Source: Gracilibacillus salinarum
GTDB taxonomy: Bacteria > Bacillota > Bacilli > Bacillales > Amphibacillaceae
Length of the DNA: 64,000 bases
Assembly: GCF_022919575.1 (NCBI RefSeq)
Contig: NZ_CP095071.1
Coordinates: forward strand, 3,296,001 to 3,360,000
Reading direction: 5' to 3'
Positions 27,184 through 35,856 of the stretch are shown one piece after another (positions within the stretch are counted from its first letter, which is position 1; each line of letters opens with the position of its first letter). Both the position numbers and the translations under genes were made by a program. The notes below the pieces were generated by a model. The model had not been told where the DNA came from and did not search any database. It saw only the letters and a program-made list of their open reading frames with translations.

Positions 27184-27219
27184 AAGGAGCAGATCCGTTT
27201 ACTGCTCCTTTATCTTTTT
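27184..27219 (+). terminator. Terminator of the Cys-rich miniprotein gene
   Basis: AAGGAGCAG and CTGCTCCTT pair; TATCTTTTT follows. Confidence 0.8.
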
Positions 27220-27223
27220 ACAT

Positions 27224-27409
27224 TTAGATAATAGTGAAGCAGACTGGGATAAGAATGCGTTAAATTCTGCAAAAAATTATAAAGAATCCATGGATATGTC
27301 AATTGAAGCAATCAGAGATCAATTATCTTCGGAAAATGGAGATCAGTTCACACAAGAGCAAGCAGATTATGCAGTTGAGAATTTAGAATATTGTCTAATC
27401 ACCTACTAA
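27224..27409 (+). pseudogene. Remnant of an Ltp-family (PF07553) lipoprotein
   Basis: The frame encodes about 60 residues with no start codon or signal peptide: DNSEADWDKNALNSAKNYKE, a helical middle, then TQEQADYAVENLEYC. This is one copy of the Ltp helical repeat found in host-cell surface-exposed lipoproteins, some of which block superinfecting phage. Everything upstream is missing; the terminator of the preceding gene sits directly before it. Confidence 0.65.
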
Positions 27410-27430
27410 ATTTGGTAGGTGCTTTTTTAG
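27398..27430 (+). terminator. Terminator of the former Ltp gene
   Basis: ATCACCTAC and GTAGGTG pair and are followed by CTTTTTT. From 27431 to 27606 only short AGTGACC repeats near 27430-27456 were noticed. Confidence 0.75.
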
Positions 27431-27606
27431 TGACCAAAAAGTGACCAACGAGTGACATTTTAATATTTTTTATTATTTTCTACGATAGTTAGTGAAACGA
27501 TGCATAACAGTAAAAGCTGTAACATCAAGCATTTGATTCACTGTGAAATCAAATGACAGTTGCCTTTAAGTAACTAGTAGAAAAGTCCAAATTTTTAAAT
27601 AAAACT

Positions 27607-27620
27607 AGAACACACGTTCT
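27607..27620 (+). promoter_or_regulatory. LexA (SOS) box at the toxin promoter
   Basis: AGAACACACGTTCT is a perfect palindrome-like match to the Gram-positive LexA core GAAC-N4-GTTC and also fits the RNRY centre. An extended -10, TGCTATACT at 27627-27635, follows, so LexA would cover the -35 region of the small toxin gene at 27670. Confidence 0.7.
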
Positions 27621-27669
27621 GTTTTGTGCTATACTATAGACAACCCTCTAGTGAAAGGGGGTGGAGAAT

Positions 27670-27804
27670 ATGGAAGTGGTGCTAACTTTTGTTGCATTAG
27701 CAGGAAGCGTTGCCGTTGCTTGTATTAACTTGACTACGGCGATCTTAAACATGAGAAGACACAAAAAAAAGGATCATCGCTCTGCCAAGCGACGATCCGA
27801 GTAA
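27670..27804 (+). CDS. Small hydrophobic peptide, probable type I toxin (holin-like)
   Basis: A 44-residue peptide: one membrane segment (VVLTFVALAGSVAVACINL) followed by a very basic tail (MRRHKKKDHRSAKRRSE). This is the layout of type I toxins such as the holin-like toxin, Fst and TxpA groups. GGGGGTGGAG six bases upstream is a strong ribosome site. The 3' part of the gene encodes a hairpin (27771-27798) that is a terminator for an antisense RNA on the other strand. A LexA box overlaps its promoter. Toxicity is inferred from architecture, not shown. Confidence 0.72.
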   Translation: MEVVLTFVALAGSVAVACINLTTAILNMRRHKKKDHRSAKRRSE

Positions 27805-27848
27805 AACCACATGAGTGTGAGGGAGACCTCGCACTCACTCCATATTCT
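27763..27848 (-). ncRNA. Antisense RNA, probable type I antitoxin
   Basis: On the minus strand TTTACA (27879-27884), an 18-base spacer and TATAAT (27855-27860) form a good promoter. About 85 bases later GGATCGTCGCT and AGCGATGATCC form a stem followed by eight T, a complete intrinsic terminator. The transcript overlaps the 3' end and downstream region of the toxin mRNA and can fold GAGTGCGAGG/CCTCACACTC. Ends are estimated from the promoter and terminator. Confidence 0.68.
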
Positions 27849-27912
27849 ACTTTTATTATACAAGAATTATGAGCGAAATGTAAACGAATTTTATTTGAAT
27901 ATGTAGAAGTTG

Positions 27913-28797
27913 TCAGACAACGTCTTGAATCGTTGCTTCGATTGTTGGGTAACGGAAGGCATATCCAGCCTGTAGTAAACGTTCAGGCAATACCCAGCGA
28001 CTCTTTAGTATTAACTCGGTTTCTGTTCGCAGAAATATTGCACCTATTTCAAGTAAGGGCGCAGGTGCTGGTAATCCAAAAGGTCGATTAAGATGATGTC
28101 GAAGTACCCGCATCAAGTGTTCGTTTTTAACCGGATGAGGAGCAGAGCAATTGAATACACCTTCCAATGCTGGATGATCCCGCATAAATAAGACAATTTG
28201 AAATAAATCTTCTATATGGATAAAACTGAACATCTGTTTTCCATTTCCTTGGATCCCACCGAGGCCAAACTTCACCAAGTTCATGTAGGGCGTCATGACA
28301 CCGCCGTTAGGTCCTAATACGATGGCAATCCTTAGAGCAACCTGTCGCGTTGCGGGTAATGAACATTGAAAAAAAGATTGCTCCCATTTCGAAGCGACAT
28401 CGACGGAAAAGCCTGTCCCGATTTCACCGTCAGTTTCTGTCATTGGCCGATCGTCTGCATGTCGGTAGATGGTAGCAGTACTAGCATTAATCCATAATGC
28501 TGGCGGTTTTTCGCATGACTTTACGGCATCCCCTAATAATTTAGTTGTGCCAGTACGTGAATGAAGAATTTCTTGTTTATTCTGTTCATTGTAACGGCAA
28601 TTGACCGATTTTCCGGCTAAGTTTATAACCATTTCCGCCCCTTCTAATGCGTCGACGATGGCGTGATGTTTATTCCAAGGAATCGCAGGGGCTTTCCTTG
28701 CGATCACAATCACCTGATAACCAAGCTCCATTAATTTATCTCGGAAATAATTGCCGATAAATCCTGTTCCCCCTGCCAGTACTATCTTTTTTGCCAT
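27913..28797 (-). CDS. yfhF: Epimerase-family SDR protein (TIGR01777 type)
   Basis: A 294-residue extended short-chain dehydrogenase-like protein. The nucleotide-binding motif is VLAGGTGFIG at residues 5-14, then INLAGKSVNCRY and the C-terminal DUF1731 part (RPFGLPAPAP, TELILKSRWVLPERLLQAGY). It matches B. subtilis YfhF and plant/bacterial SulA-type relatives. The substrate is unknown. ATG 28797 follows GGGAGCGATTGTG. The 3' end lies next to the antisense RNA promoter of the toxin locus. Confidence 0.9.
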   Translation of the reverse strand: MAKKIVLAGGTGFIGNYFRDKLMELGYQVIVIARKAPAIPWNKHHAIVDALEGAEMVINLAGKSVNCRYNEQNKQEILHSRTGTTKLLGDAVKSCEKPPALWINASTATIYRHADDRPMTETDGEIGTGFSVDVASKWEQSFFQCSLPATRQVALRIAIVLGPNGGVMTPYMNLVKFGLGGIQGNGKQMFSFIHIEDLFQIVLFMRDHPALEGVFNCSAPHPVKNEHLMRVLRHHLNRPFGLPAPAPLLEIGAIFLRTETELILKSRWVLPERLLQAGYAFRYPTIEATIQDVV

Positions 28798-28957
28798 CAC
28801 AATCGCTCCCCTTTTTTTCCAGACTTTTACTCAATCATACCAAAAAGTAAAGCATTGTTAAATTTTTCTGACATTTGTTGCTACTTTTGTTACACTAATA
28901 ATTAACGATGTATACGAAAGAACCGATTAGCAGTACGATAGAACGGAGATGACAGAA

Positions 28958-29527
28958 TTGAAAAAAGCGTTAATCAATATTGATTATACCAACGATTTCG
29001 TGGCAGAAGACGGTGCTTTAACTTGTGGTCCTCCTGGTCAAGTGATTGAGGATAAGATTTCTCTTATTACCGAAGAGTTTGTGAAGGATAACACATTCAC
29101 TGTATTTGCAGTAGATTTGCATGATCAAGCAGATCCTTATCATCCGGAAGCAAAACTTTTTCCTCCTCATAATTTGAAAGGAAGTAAGGGGCGGGAGTTG
29201 TTTGGAAGTCTTCAGACTGTTTATCAGAAGTATGAAAATAACGAACATGTATATTATATAGATAAAACGAGGTATTCTGCTTTTACAGGAACCGATTTAG
29301 AGATTAAACTAATAGAAAGAGGAATTCAAGAGGTGCATCTTGTCGGGGTATGTACTGATATTTGTGTCCTGCATACAGCAGTTGATGCGTATAACAAAGG
29401 ATTTCAAATTGTTGTGTACAAAGATGCCGTTGCATCATTTAATCAGGCAGGACACGAATGGGCACTTGGACATTTTGAGCAATCATTAGGTGCAAAGGTG
29501 ATAGAATTTGGAGGAAGACAATCATGA
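28958..29527 (+). CDS. pncA: Nicotinamidase
   Basis: A 189-residue isochorismatase-fold amidase converting nicotinamide to nicotinate. The triad is Asp9 (NIDYTNDF), Lys103 (IDKTRYSAF) and Cys136 in GVCTDICV; HDQADPYHPEA supplies metal ligands. It resembles B. subtilis PncA along the whole length. The TTG at 28958 is preferred: CGGAG lies nine bases upstream and the protein then starts (M)KKALINIDYTNDF as in relatives. The in-frame ATG at 28949 touches the ribosome site. First gene of the pncA-pncB-nadE operon. Confidence 0.93.
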   Translation: MKKALINIDYTNDFVAEDGALTCGPPGQVIEDKISLITEEFVKDNTFTVFAVDLHDQADPYHPEAKLFPPHNLKGSKGRELFGSLQTVYQKYENNEHVYYIDKTRYSAFTGTDLEIKLIERGIQEVHLVGVCTDICVLHTAVDAYNKGFQIVVYKDAVASFNQAGHEWALGHFEQSLGAKVIEFGGRQS

Positions 29528-30981
29528 CTTACGAAGACGATAGTTTAATGCTTCATACGGATCTGTATCAAGTAAATATGGCAGAAACCTATTGGCGTGA
29601 CGGAAAAGCAGGACAGAAGGCAGTATTTGAGTTGTATTTTCGCAAGCTTCCTTTTGATAATGGTTATGCTGTATTCGCCGGTTTAGATCGCGTGTTGGAC
29701 TTTATCGAAAATTTTGGCTTTACGGAAAGTGATTTAACGTATCTGAAGGAAATTGGCGGGTATGAGGACGATTTTCTCGATTACTTACGTAACTTAAAAT
29801 TTACTGGCACGATCAAATCCATGAAAGAAGGGGAGGTTGTGTTTGCAAATGAACCGTTAATGCGAATTGAGGCGCCATTAGCAGAAGCACAATTAATCGA
29901 AACCCCCTTACTTAACATTGTGAACTATCAAACATTAATCGCAACGAAGGCAGCGCGGATTAAATATGTTGTCGGAAATAGTACGGTAATGGAATTTGGT
30001 ACGCGTAGGGCACATGAAATGGATGCAGCGATTTGGGGAACAAGAGCTGCCTATATTGGCGGTTTTTCAGCGACAAGTAATGTGCGTGCTGGTAAATTAT
30101 TCGGGATTCCCATTGCAGGAACACATGCGCATGCGATGGTGCAGGCTTATCGGGATGATTATATTGCGTTCAAGAAATATGCCAGTACACATAAGGATTG
30201 CGTCTTCCTGGTAGATACGTATGATACGTTGCGCTCAGGTGTGCCGAACGCGATTAAGGTGGCAAAAGAATTCGGAGATAAAATTAATTTTAAAGGAATT
30301 CGCCTTGATAGTGGGGACATGGCATATTTATCAAAGAAAGCGCGCAAAATGTTAGATGATGCAGGGTTTACCGAAGCAGAGATTATCGCTTCCAATGACC
30401 TGGATGAATATACGATTCTTAACTTGCAAGCGCAAGGGGCAGTCATTGATATTTATGGAATTGGCACCAAGCTGATTACTGCCTATGATCAAGCTGCATT
30501 AGGTGGCGTTTATAAGCTGGTGGCGATTGAAGAAGAGGATAAAATGATTGATACGATTAAGATTTCGGCAAATCCAGAGAAGGTCACCACTCCAGGCAGT
30601 AAGCGCGTATATCGGATTGTTAATAATGAAACTGGCTATTCGGAAGGCGACTATATTGCATTGGAGCAGGAAGATCCTCAATCACAAGAACGTTTGAAAA
30701 TGTTCCATCCGGTGCATACATATATTAGTAAGTTTGTGACCAATTTCACGGCAGTTAATTTGCACGAGGATGTTGTAGTAAATGGTGAGATTAAATATAG
30801 AAGTCCATCGTTAGAGGCTATACAGAATTACACTACGCAGAATATGAACCTGCTTTGGGAAGAATACAAACGAACAATGAAGCCGGAGGAGTATCCTGTT
30901 GATTTAAGTGAAGCTTGCTGGGAAAATAAAATGAAATTAATCCGAGATATTAAGCAGAAGGTCAAGGAAAAGGTTGAATAA
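29524..30981 (+). CDS. pncB: Nicotinate phosphoribosyltransferase
   Basis: A 485-residue enzyme forming nicotinate mononucleotide from nicotinate and PRPP. It shows LMLHTDLYQVNMAETYW at the start, EFGTRRAHEMDAAIWGTRAA, the VDTYDTLRSGV and GIRLDSGD blocks, and the long C-terminal domain typical of Firmicutes. The ATG overlaps the pncA stop by four bases (ATGA), so translation is probably coupled. Confidence 0.96.
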   Translation: MTYEDDSLMLHTDLYQVNMAETYWRDGKAGQKAVFELYFRKLPFDNGYAVFAGLDRVLDFIENFGFTESDLTYLKEIGGYEDDFLDYLRNLKFTGTIKSMKEGEVVFANEPLMRIEAPLAEAQLIETPLLNIVNYQTLIATKAARIKYVVGNSTVMEFGTRRAHEMDAAIWGTRAAYIGGFSATSNVRAGKLFGIPIAGTHAHAMVQAYRDDYIAFKKYASTHKDCVFLVDTYDTLRSGVPNAIKVAKEFGDKINFKGIRLDSGDMAYLSKKARKMLDDAGFTEAEIIASNDLDEYTILNLQAQGAVIDIYGIGTKLITAYDQAALGGVYKLVAIEEEDKMIDTIKISANPEKVTTPGSKRVYRIVNNETGYSEGDYIALEQEDPQSQERLKMFHPVHTYISKFVTNFTAVNLHEDVVVNGEIKYRSPSLEAIQNYTTQNMNLLWEEYKRTMKPEEYPVDLSEACWENKMKLIRDIKQKVKEKVE

Positions 30982-30996
30982 TGGAAGGAGATTGTG

Positions 30997-31824
30997 ATGC
31001 ATACATTACAAGAAGAAATTATTAAAACATTAAAAGTACAGCCGACCATTGAGCCACAGGCGGAATTTCGCCGCAGTGTCGATTTTGTTAAAGCATATTT
31101 AAAGAAGCATTCTTTCTTAAAAAGTGCCGTATTGGGGATATCTGGTGGTCAGGATTCTACACTTGCGGGCTATATATGCCAGACAGCCATTAATGAATTA
31201 AATGAAGAAAATAAGGGTGCCAATTACGAATTCATTGCTGTGCGACTACCTTATGGTGAACAAGCTGATGAAGAAGATTGTAAAGATGCCATAGCATTTA
31301 TTCAGCCGAGCAGAGTAGCGCGTGTGAACATTAAAGATGCTGTTGATGCGAGTGAAAAAGCAGTAGAAAAAGCAATAGGCGATATCAGTGAGTTTGTGAA
31401 GGGAAATACGAAAGCGCGTGAACGTATGAAGGTACAGTATGATATTGCAGCTGCTACAAGTGGAGTCGTAGTGGGAACAGACCATGCCGCAGAAGCTATT
31501 ACCGGCTTTTTTACCAAATATGGTGATGGAGCTGCAGATATTCTGCCTCTATATCGATTGAACAAAAGACAAGGGAAATCGATGCTGAAGATGCTGGGCT
31601 GTCCAGAGCATTTATATCAAAAAATGCCAACTGCTGACTTAGAAACAGACAAACCACAATTGCCTGATGAAGAAGCATTAGGAGTAACGTATGATGCGAT
31701 TGATGATTATTTAGAAGGTAAAGAAGTAGCCGAAAACGATGCCAAGACCATTGAAAATTGGTATTTAAAAACTCGTCATAAACGAGAAGAACCAATTACT
31801 GTATTCGATGATTGGTGGAAATAA
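30997..31824 (+). CDS. nadE: NH3-dependent NAD+ synthetase
   Basis: A 275-residue enzyme converting nicotinate adenine dinucleotide to NAD+. The ATP pyrophosphatase motif SGGQDST is near residue 47, followed by [33 protein letters not shown] and the C-terminal FDDWWK found in Bacillus NadE. No glutaminase domain, so ammonia is the N donor. ATG 30997 has AAGGAG six bases upstream. Last gene of the salvage operon; the adenylyltransferase NadD is elsewhere. Confidence 0.96.
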   Translation: MHTLQEEIIKTLKVQPTIEPQAEFRRSVDFVKAYLKKHSFLKSAVLGISGGQDSTLAGYICQTAINELNEENKGANYEFIAVRLPYGEQADEEDCKDAIAFIQPSRVARVNIKDAVDASEKAVEKAIGDISEFVKGNTKARERMKVQYDIAAATSGVVVGTDHAAEAITGFFTKYGDGAADILPLYRLNKRQGKSMLKMLGCPEHLYQKMPTADLETDKPQLPDEEALGVTYDAIDDYLEGKEVAENDAKTIENWYLKTRHKREEPITVFDDWWK

Positions 31825-31832
31825 AACAGATA

Positions 31833-31872
31833 GGAGCTGTCTGGTGAATAAAAGTGGGGCAGCTCTTTTGTT
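31833..31872 (+). terminator. Terminator of the NAD salvage operon
   Basis: AGGAGCTGTC pairs with GGCAGCTCTT; TTTGTTTG follows. Confidence 0.7.
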
Positions 31873-31928
31873 TGATTTTCACTGCCTTTGTCTGATATAT
31901 TTACCACAATAATGATTCGTAATTGATC

Positions 31929-31989
31929 ATTATTTCTTTGTGAAATAATTGAACCAGATAGTAATATTAATTTGTCTCGAATTCGAAAT
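31929..31989 (+). promoter_or_regulatory. Promoter with MhqR-like operator for the dioxygenase
   Basis: Possible promoter TTGTGA (31938-31943), 18 bases, TAATAT (31962-31967). TCTCGAATTCGAAA (31975-31988) is close to the MhqR operator known in B. subtilis (TCTCGAATTCGAGA core) and lies just past the start site. A second perfect repeat, ATTATTTC-N5-GAAATAAT (31929-31949), covers the -35. Confidence 0.6.
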
Positions 31990-32018
31990 AATTTTTGTCT
32001 TATAAAGGAGATGAGCGG

Positions 32019-33005
32019 ATGAATGGCTTAAAAGGCATGCATCACGTCACAGCTATTACCAGCAGCGCTGAAGAGAATTATAAATTCTTCACCTATGTAT
32101 TAGGGATGCGTTTAGTGAAGAAAACTGTTAATCAAGATGATATTCAAACCTATCACTTATTTTTTGCGGATGATAAAGGCAGTCCAGGAACCGACATGAC
32201 ATTTTTCGATTTCCCTGGTATTCCTAAAGGGATGCACGGTACAAATGAGATTTATCGTACAGCCTTTCGAGTACCATCAGATGAGGCGCTCGATTACTGG
32301 CTAAAGCGATTTGATCGTTTAGAGGTAGAGCACGATGGTATTCAGGAGCAATTTGGCAAGAAAGTATTATCCTTCGTCGATTTTGACGATCAGCAGTATC
32401 AATTAATCTCTGATCAGAATAATGAAGGTGTCGCTTCTGGAACACCTTGGCAGGACGGTCCAATACCCCTGGAATATGCCATTACAGGATTAGGCCCAAT
32501 TTTCGTCCGAATCCAGGATTATAAGTATTTTCGTCAGGTAATGGAGAAGGTATTATTGTTTAAGGAAATTGATAATTCCGGCAGCTTCCATCTGTTCGAA
32601 GTGGGAGAAGGCGGAAATGGCGCGCAAGTAATCGTCGAAGAAAATAAGGAATTACCGATGGCAAGACAAGGTTATGGAACTGTTCATCATGCTGCATTCC
32701 GTATCGACGATGTTGAAACATTACACGAATGGGATCAGCATTACCGTCGTTTCGGTTTCCAGACATCTGGTTATGTTGACCGATTCTTCTTTCAATCATT
32801 ATATACCAGAGTGGCTCCCCAAATTTTATTTGAATTGGCAACAGACGGTCCAGGATTCATGGGGGATGAACCTTACGAAACCTTAGGCGAAAAACTTTCG
32901 TTACCACCATTTCTTGAGGATAAGAGGAAAGAAATTGAAAGTATGGTCCGTCATATTGATACAGTGAGAAGCAGTAAGGATATAATTAAAGAATATATGG
33001 AATAA
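32019..33005 (+). CDS. Ring-cleaving dioxygenase of the glyoxalase fold (MhqO/MhqA-like)
   Basis: A 328-residue protein with two VOC modules. The first begins MHHVTAITSSAEENYKFFTY and the second YGTVHHAAFRIDD; the conserved His residues and SLYTRVAPQILFELATDGPGF supply the metal site. In B. subtilis the MhqA, MhqE and MhqO relatives are induced by quinones and catechols through MhqR, and an MhqR-like operator is visible upstream here. The exact substrate is not known. Monocistronic with AAAGGAG eight bases before the ATG. Confidence 0.85.
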   Translation: MNGLKGMHHVTAITSSAEENYKFFTYVLGMRLVKKTVNQDDIQTYHLFFADDKGSPGTDMTFFDFPGIPKGMHGTNEIYRTAFRVPSDEALDYWLKRFDRLEVEHDGIQEQFGKKVLSFVDFDDQQYQLISDQNNEGVASGTPWQDGPIPLEYAITGLGPIFVRIQDYKYFRQVMEKVLLFKEIDNSGSFHLFEVGEGGNGAQVIVEENKELPMARQGYGTVHHAAFRIDDVETLHEWDQHYRRFGFQTSGYVDRFFFQSLYTRVAPQILFELATDGPGFMGDEPYETLGEKLSLPPFLEDKRKEIESMVRHIDTVRSSKDIIKEYME

Positions 33006-33008
33006 GAT

Positions 33009-33040
33009 CTGACCAAGTACTATTACTTGGTCTTTTTTTC
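33009..33040 (+). terminator. Terminator of the dioxygenase gene
   Basis: GACCAAGTA and TACTTGGTC enclose a short loop; seven T follow. Confidence 0.88.
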
Positions 33041-33178
33041 GGTGGGTAATTTTGGCAATGAAGAAGCATGACGTAGTGAAATTTAGAATGTGCTAAGTAT
33101 AAGAAAAACGATGGGACTCGCTAATAGACGAGGCAGATGCAGATTTTTTCTAATCAGATAAGAATATGAAGTTGAGTT

Positions 33179-33821
33179 CCTATAATATGGATTATGTAAA
33201 CTAGCAGCTTAGTGGTCATTTTGAAAAATATGTGTGGTATGATACCGCTCCGTCCAACCACTCCGCGTCCTGCGGGGCACGGCTGGAGCTAGGCTACTAC
33301 TTGCGTTACTTCATTGCTGCCTTGCACCGAGGAAGCCTACTTCGAAGCGTTACCAGAAGACGCAGGTGCAGACGTTGTGGATCTCCAGCACCTGCACAAT
33401 CCCGCGGGAGTCTCCGTGGTTGGCCTACGCTGATGTATAGCTCCACAATTTATGCGACAGCTAGGATATGAAGCACTATCTGCAAGATTTACACCATAAT
33501 TGATGAGATACATTCCTAGCACGACTGCTTTTTGCTGTTACATAATTTGTAGCACTTCCCTCAAGCGTAGGAAATAGGCGGAGACTCCCGTAGAATCCGC
33601 GCGAGCTGAAGATCCACTTCATTTGTGCCTGTGTCTGCAAGCATTGCTTCGAAGTGGGCTTCCTCGGCACAAGGCAGCACAGATGCTTTTCAAGTAGTAG
33701 CCTAGCTGAAGCCGTGCCCACAGGACGCGGAGCCTATTTCCGGAGCTTTGCAACGCAGATAAAATATTTCAAAATGACCGTTTTGCCATATAGCATTAGT
33801 TTACATAATCCATATTATGGG
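33179..33821. repeat. Long terminal-inverted-repeat element
   Basis: The ends CCTATAATATGGATTATGTA and TACATAATCCATATTATGGG are inverted copies over about 25 bases. Second-level inverted segments lie inside (CCGCGTCCTGCGGGGCACGG near 33266; CCGTGCCCACAGGACGCGG near 33713), and further ones nearer the middle (CCCGCGGGAGTCTCCG near 33404; GGCGGAGACTCCCG near 33577), so the whole 640 bases can form one large imperfect cruciform. Same orientation as the copy at 34883. No gene was seen; the short open frames in it follow the repeat. Confidence 0.85.
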
Positions 33822-34058
33822 TAGTTGTATATGATTTTATTAGTTAGGACCGGGTGAAATTACCCGGTTTTTCGTATTTAAACCTGTTCAGAAACGGTCC
33901 ATCATGTAATTATTCAAAAAAAGTCAAATAAATAAAAAAAGTATTATTGCAGTAATTTAGGAAAACGGATACCTTTTATAAAAGGGCATTGTTATAGATT
34001 AGAATTCTTTTCATGACAGTTCATTTTTTGTCTTATTTCAGGTAAGGGAAGTGTTAAT

Positions 34059-34769
34059 GTGGAGATTAATGGAATATGGGGCGTTTTTTATGCCATTTCC
34101 AGATGGTTAACACAGGTTGTTGTAGCAAATTTATTATGGTTTGTTTTCAATTTGCCTGTCATTATCGTAATGTTCAACATATTAATGGTTCGATATACTG
34201 GTGAATTAATTTTGTTTGGTCTTTTATTAGTGATGGTGTTACCCCTTGTTTTTTTTCCGGCGACAGTAGCGTTATTTGCGGTGATGCGGGGATGGATAAT
34301 GGATAAAGATATGCATTTGTTTAGTAGCTATTGGCGATATTATAAAGCTAATTACAAGCGAAGTGCAAAGGGAGGCTGTTTCGTTACACTAATTTGGAGT
34401 TGTTTAATTCTTAATTTCTTTCTAATACAAATTAATGATTTAGCAATGCTAACGTATTTGTTTTATGTTGTTGCCTTTATTATCTTTGTGTTCAGTATTC
34501 ACTATTTTTCTTTAATTGTTCATTACCAATCCACCACTTTTAGCGATTTGAAAAATGCGATGCTGTTGACTTTGATTAATCCCATTCTAACTATTGAAAT
34601 ATTGATTGTTAGTGGGTTGTCTTTTTATTTGGCATTGAACTTTTTTTCCTTTGCCTTTCCCTTCTTTATTGGTTCAGTCATTGCGTATGTTTCTTTTCTC
34701 GGGTTTTATCGTTATTTGACGAAAATAGACGTAACGAATAACCAGCGGGAAATTCATATAACTAAATGA
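34059..34769 (+). CDS. DUF624 membrane protein (YesL-like)
   Basis: A 236-residue protein with five or six hydrophobic segments and the DUF624 start pattern (GIWGVFYAISRWLTQVVVAN, LLWFVFNLPV) and FFPATVALFAVMRGW. In B. subtilis YesL and YteU occur in clusters for pectin or rhamnogalacturonan oligosaccharide uptake, with LplB/LplC-type permeases, as here. Its role is unknown. A GTG start follows AAGGGAAGTG. It has its own terminator and is flanked by two long repeat copies in the same orientation. Confidence 0.8.
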   Translation: MEINGIWGVFYAISRWLTQVVVANLLWFVFNLPVIIVMFNILMVRYTGELILFGLLLVMVLPLVFFPATVALFAVMRGWIMDKDMHLFSSYWRYYKANYKRSAKGGCFVTLIWSCLILNFFLIQINDLAMLTYLFYVVAFIIFVFSIHYFSLIVHYQSTTFSDLKNAMLLTLINPILTIEILIVSGLSFYLALNFFSFAFPFFIGSVIAYVSFLGFYRYLTKIDVTNNQREIHITK

Positions 34770-34775
34770 AGTATT

Positions 34776-34819
34776 TAAAAAAAGGCTGTGATTCTTATAT
34801 TAGAATCGCTGCTTTTTTT
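34776..34819 (+). terminator. Terminator of the DUF624 gene
   Basis: AAAAAGGCTGTGATTCT pairs with AGAATCGCTGCTTTTT; a T-run completes it. Confidence 0.8.
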
Positions 34820-34882
34820 GTAAGTAAAGAAAGCATATAAGTACAGTCGTAGAAGTAATCATGCTGAATAGGAAGATAGGTT

Positions 34883-35415
34883 CCTATAATTTGGATTATG
34901 TCAACTAGCCATCGCTGCCAAGCATCCATATTGAGATATTTAATGTGCTGGGATACCGCTTCGGCCAACCACTCCGCGTCCTGCGGGGCACGGCTGAAGC
35001 TAACTTTGTGAAGAAGATCGTTTCACAAAGTGGATCTTCAGCGCCTGCATAATCCCGCGGGAGTCTCCGTGGTTGGCCTACGCTAGAATGTTTGCTCTAC
35101 AACTTTTGGAATTGCTAGCATATTGATTGCGCCATAAATATCTGCTTTTGAATAACATTATGCCTAGAACCACTGCTTTTACCTGTTCCATACGTTGTAG
35201 AACTTCCCTAGAGCGTAAGAAATAGGCGGAGACTCCCGTGGAATCAGCGCGAGCTGAAGATCCATTTATGAAAGAAAAGAAGTTTCTTTCATAAATTAGC
35301 TGAAGCCGTGCCCACAGGACGCGGAGCCTATTTCCGGAGCTTTGCAACGCAGATAAAATATTTCAAAATGACCGTTTTGCCATATAGCCTTAGTTGACAT
35401 AATCCATATTATAGG
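34883..35415. repeat. Long terminal-inverted-repeat element
   Basis: The ends CCTATAATTTGGATTATGTC and GACATAATCCATATTATAGG are inverted copies. Inner blocks match the copy at 33179 in the same order and orientation, but the centre differs, with its own inverted pair around TTTGTGAAGAAGATCG and GAAAGAAAAGAAGTTTCTTTC. About 533 bases, no gene. Confidence 0.85.
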
Positions 35416-35417
35416 TC

Positions 35418-35554
35418 CCTTTAATACGGATTATGTTAGCTAGCCATTGCTTGCCGAACAAGATGCTGTTCAAGTAGTAGCCTAACTCAAACCGAACATA
35501 CAGAGCGCGTAGCAATTTTAGGAACTTAGCTAAGAAAGATAATCCATATTATAA
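35418..35554. repeat. Partial copy of the terminal-inverted-repeat family
   Basis: TTAATACGGATTATGTTAGC on the left, GATAATCCATATTATA on the right, with CAAGTAGTAGCCTA inside as in the copy at 33179. It follows the long copy within three bases. From 35555 to 35751 nothing else was recognised. Confidence 0.55.
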
Positions 35555-35751
35555 ACAGATTTATATATGTAAGATGATTAGGACAGGAAGGGGGAGCCTC
35601 TTGTTCCTTGATCAGGAAACATAACTTGATTAATATTTGGAATGGATGTAAGTGTTGATATAACAAGGATTTGTTTAAAAAAGTCAAACAAATCAAAAAT
35701 GTACTAGTGCTGTATTCATAAGAATAAAAAGAATCTTATTGCAGGAAAATT

Positions 35752-35765
35752 TGATAACGTTTACA
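35752..35765 (+). promoter_or_regulatory. cre site before the Lpl-type transporter operon
   Basis: TGATAACGTTTACA fits the CcpA consensus TGWAANCGNTNWCA at all fixed positions but one. It lies about 90 bases before the first permease gene, consistent with carbon catabolite repression. Confidence 0.65.
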
Positions 35766-35856
35766 TTTAGTTCAAGCTTCATTTTGACTTGTTGTCTTAG
35801 AAGAATTATTTGCTAAACATATTAATAAAATTTTGGAAAGTGAAGGAAGTGATAGA

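Noticed and set aside
27431..27606. Phage attachment site or integrase remnant
   Set aside because: Short AGTGACC repeats and the Ltp remnant suggested one, but no integrase frame, duplicated core or tRNA end is present.
33232..33721. Open frames inside the long inverted-repeat element
   Set aside because: They arise from the GC-rich palindromic arms, differ between copies and lack ribosome sites.
35078..35347. Minus-strand open frame of 89 codons
   Set aside because: Lies wholly in the repeat at 34883-35415 and is not kept in the sister copy.
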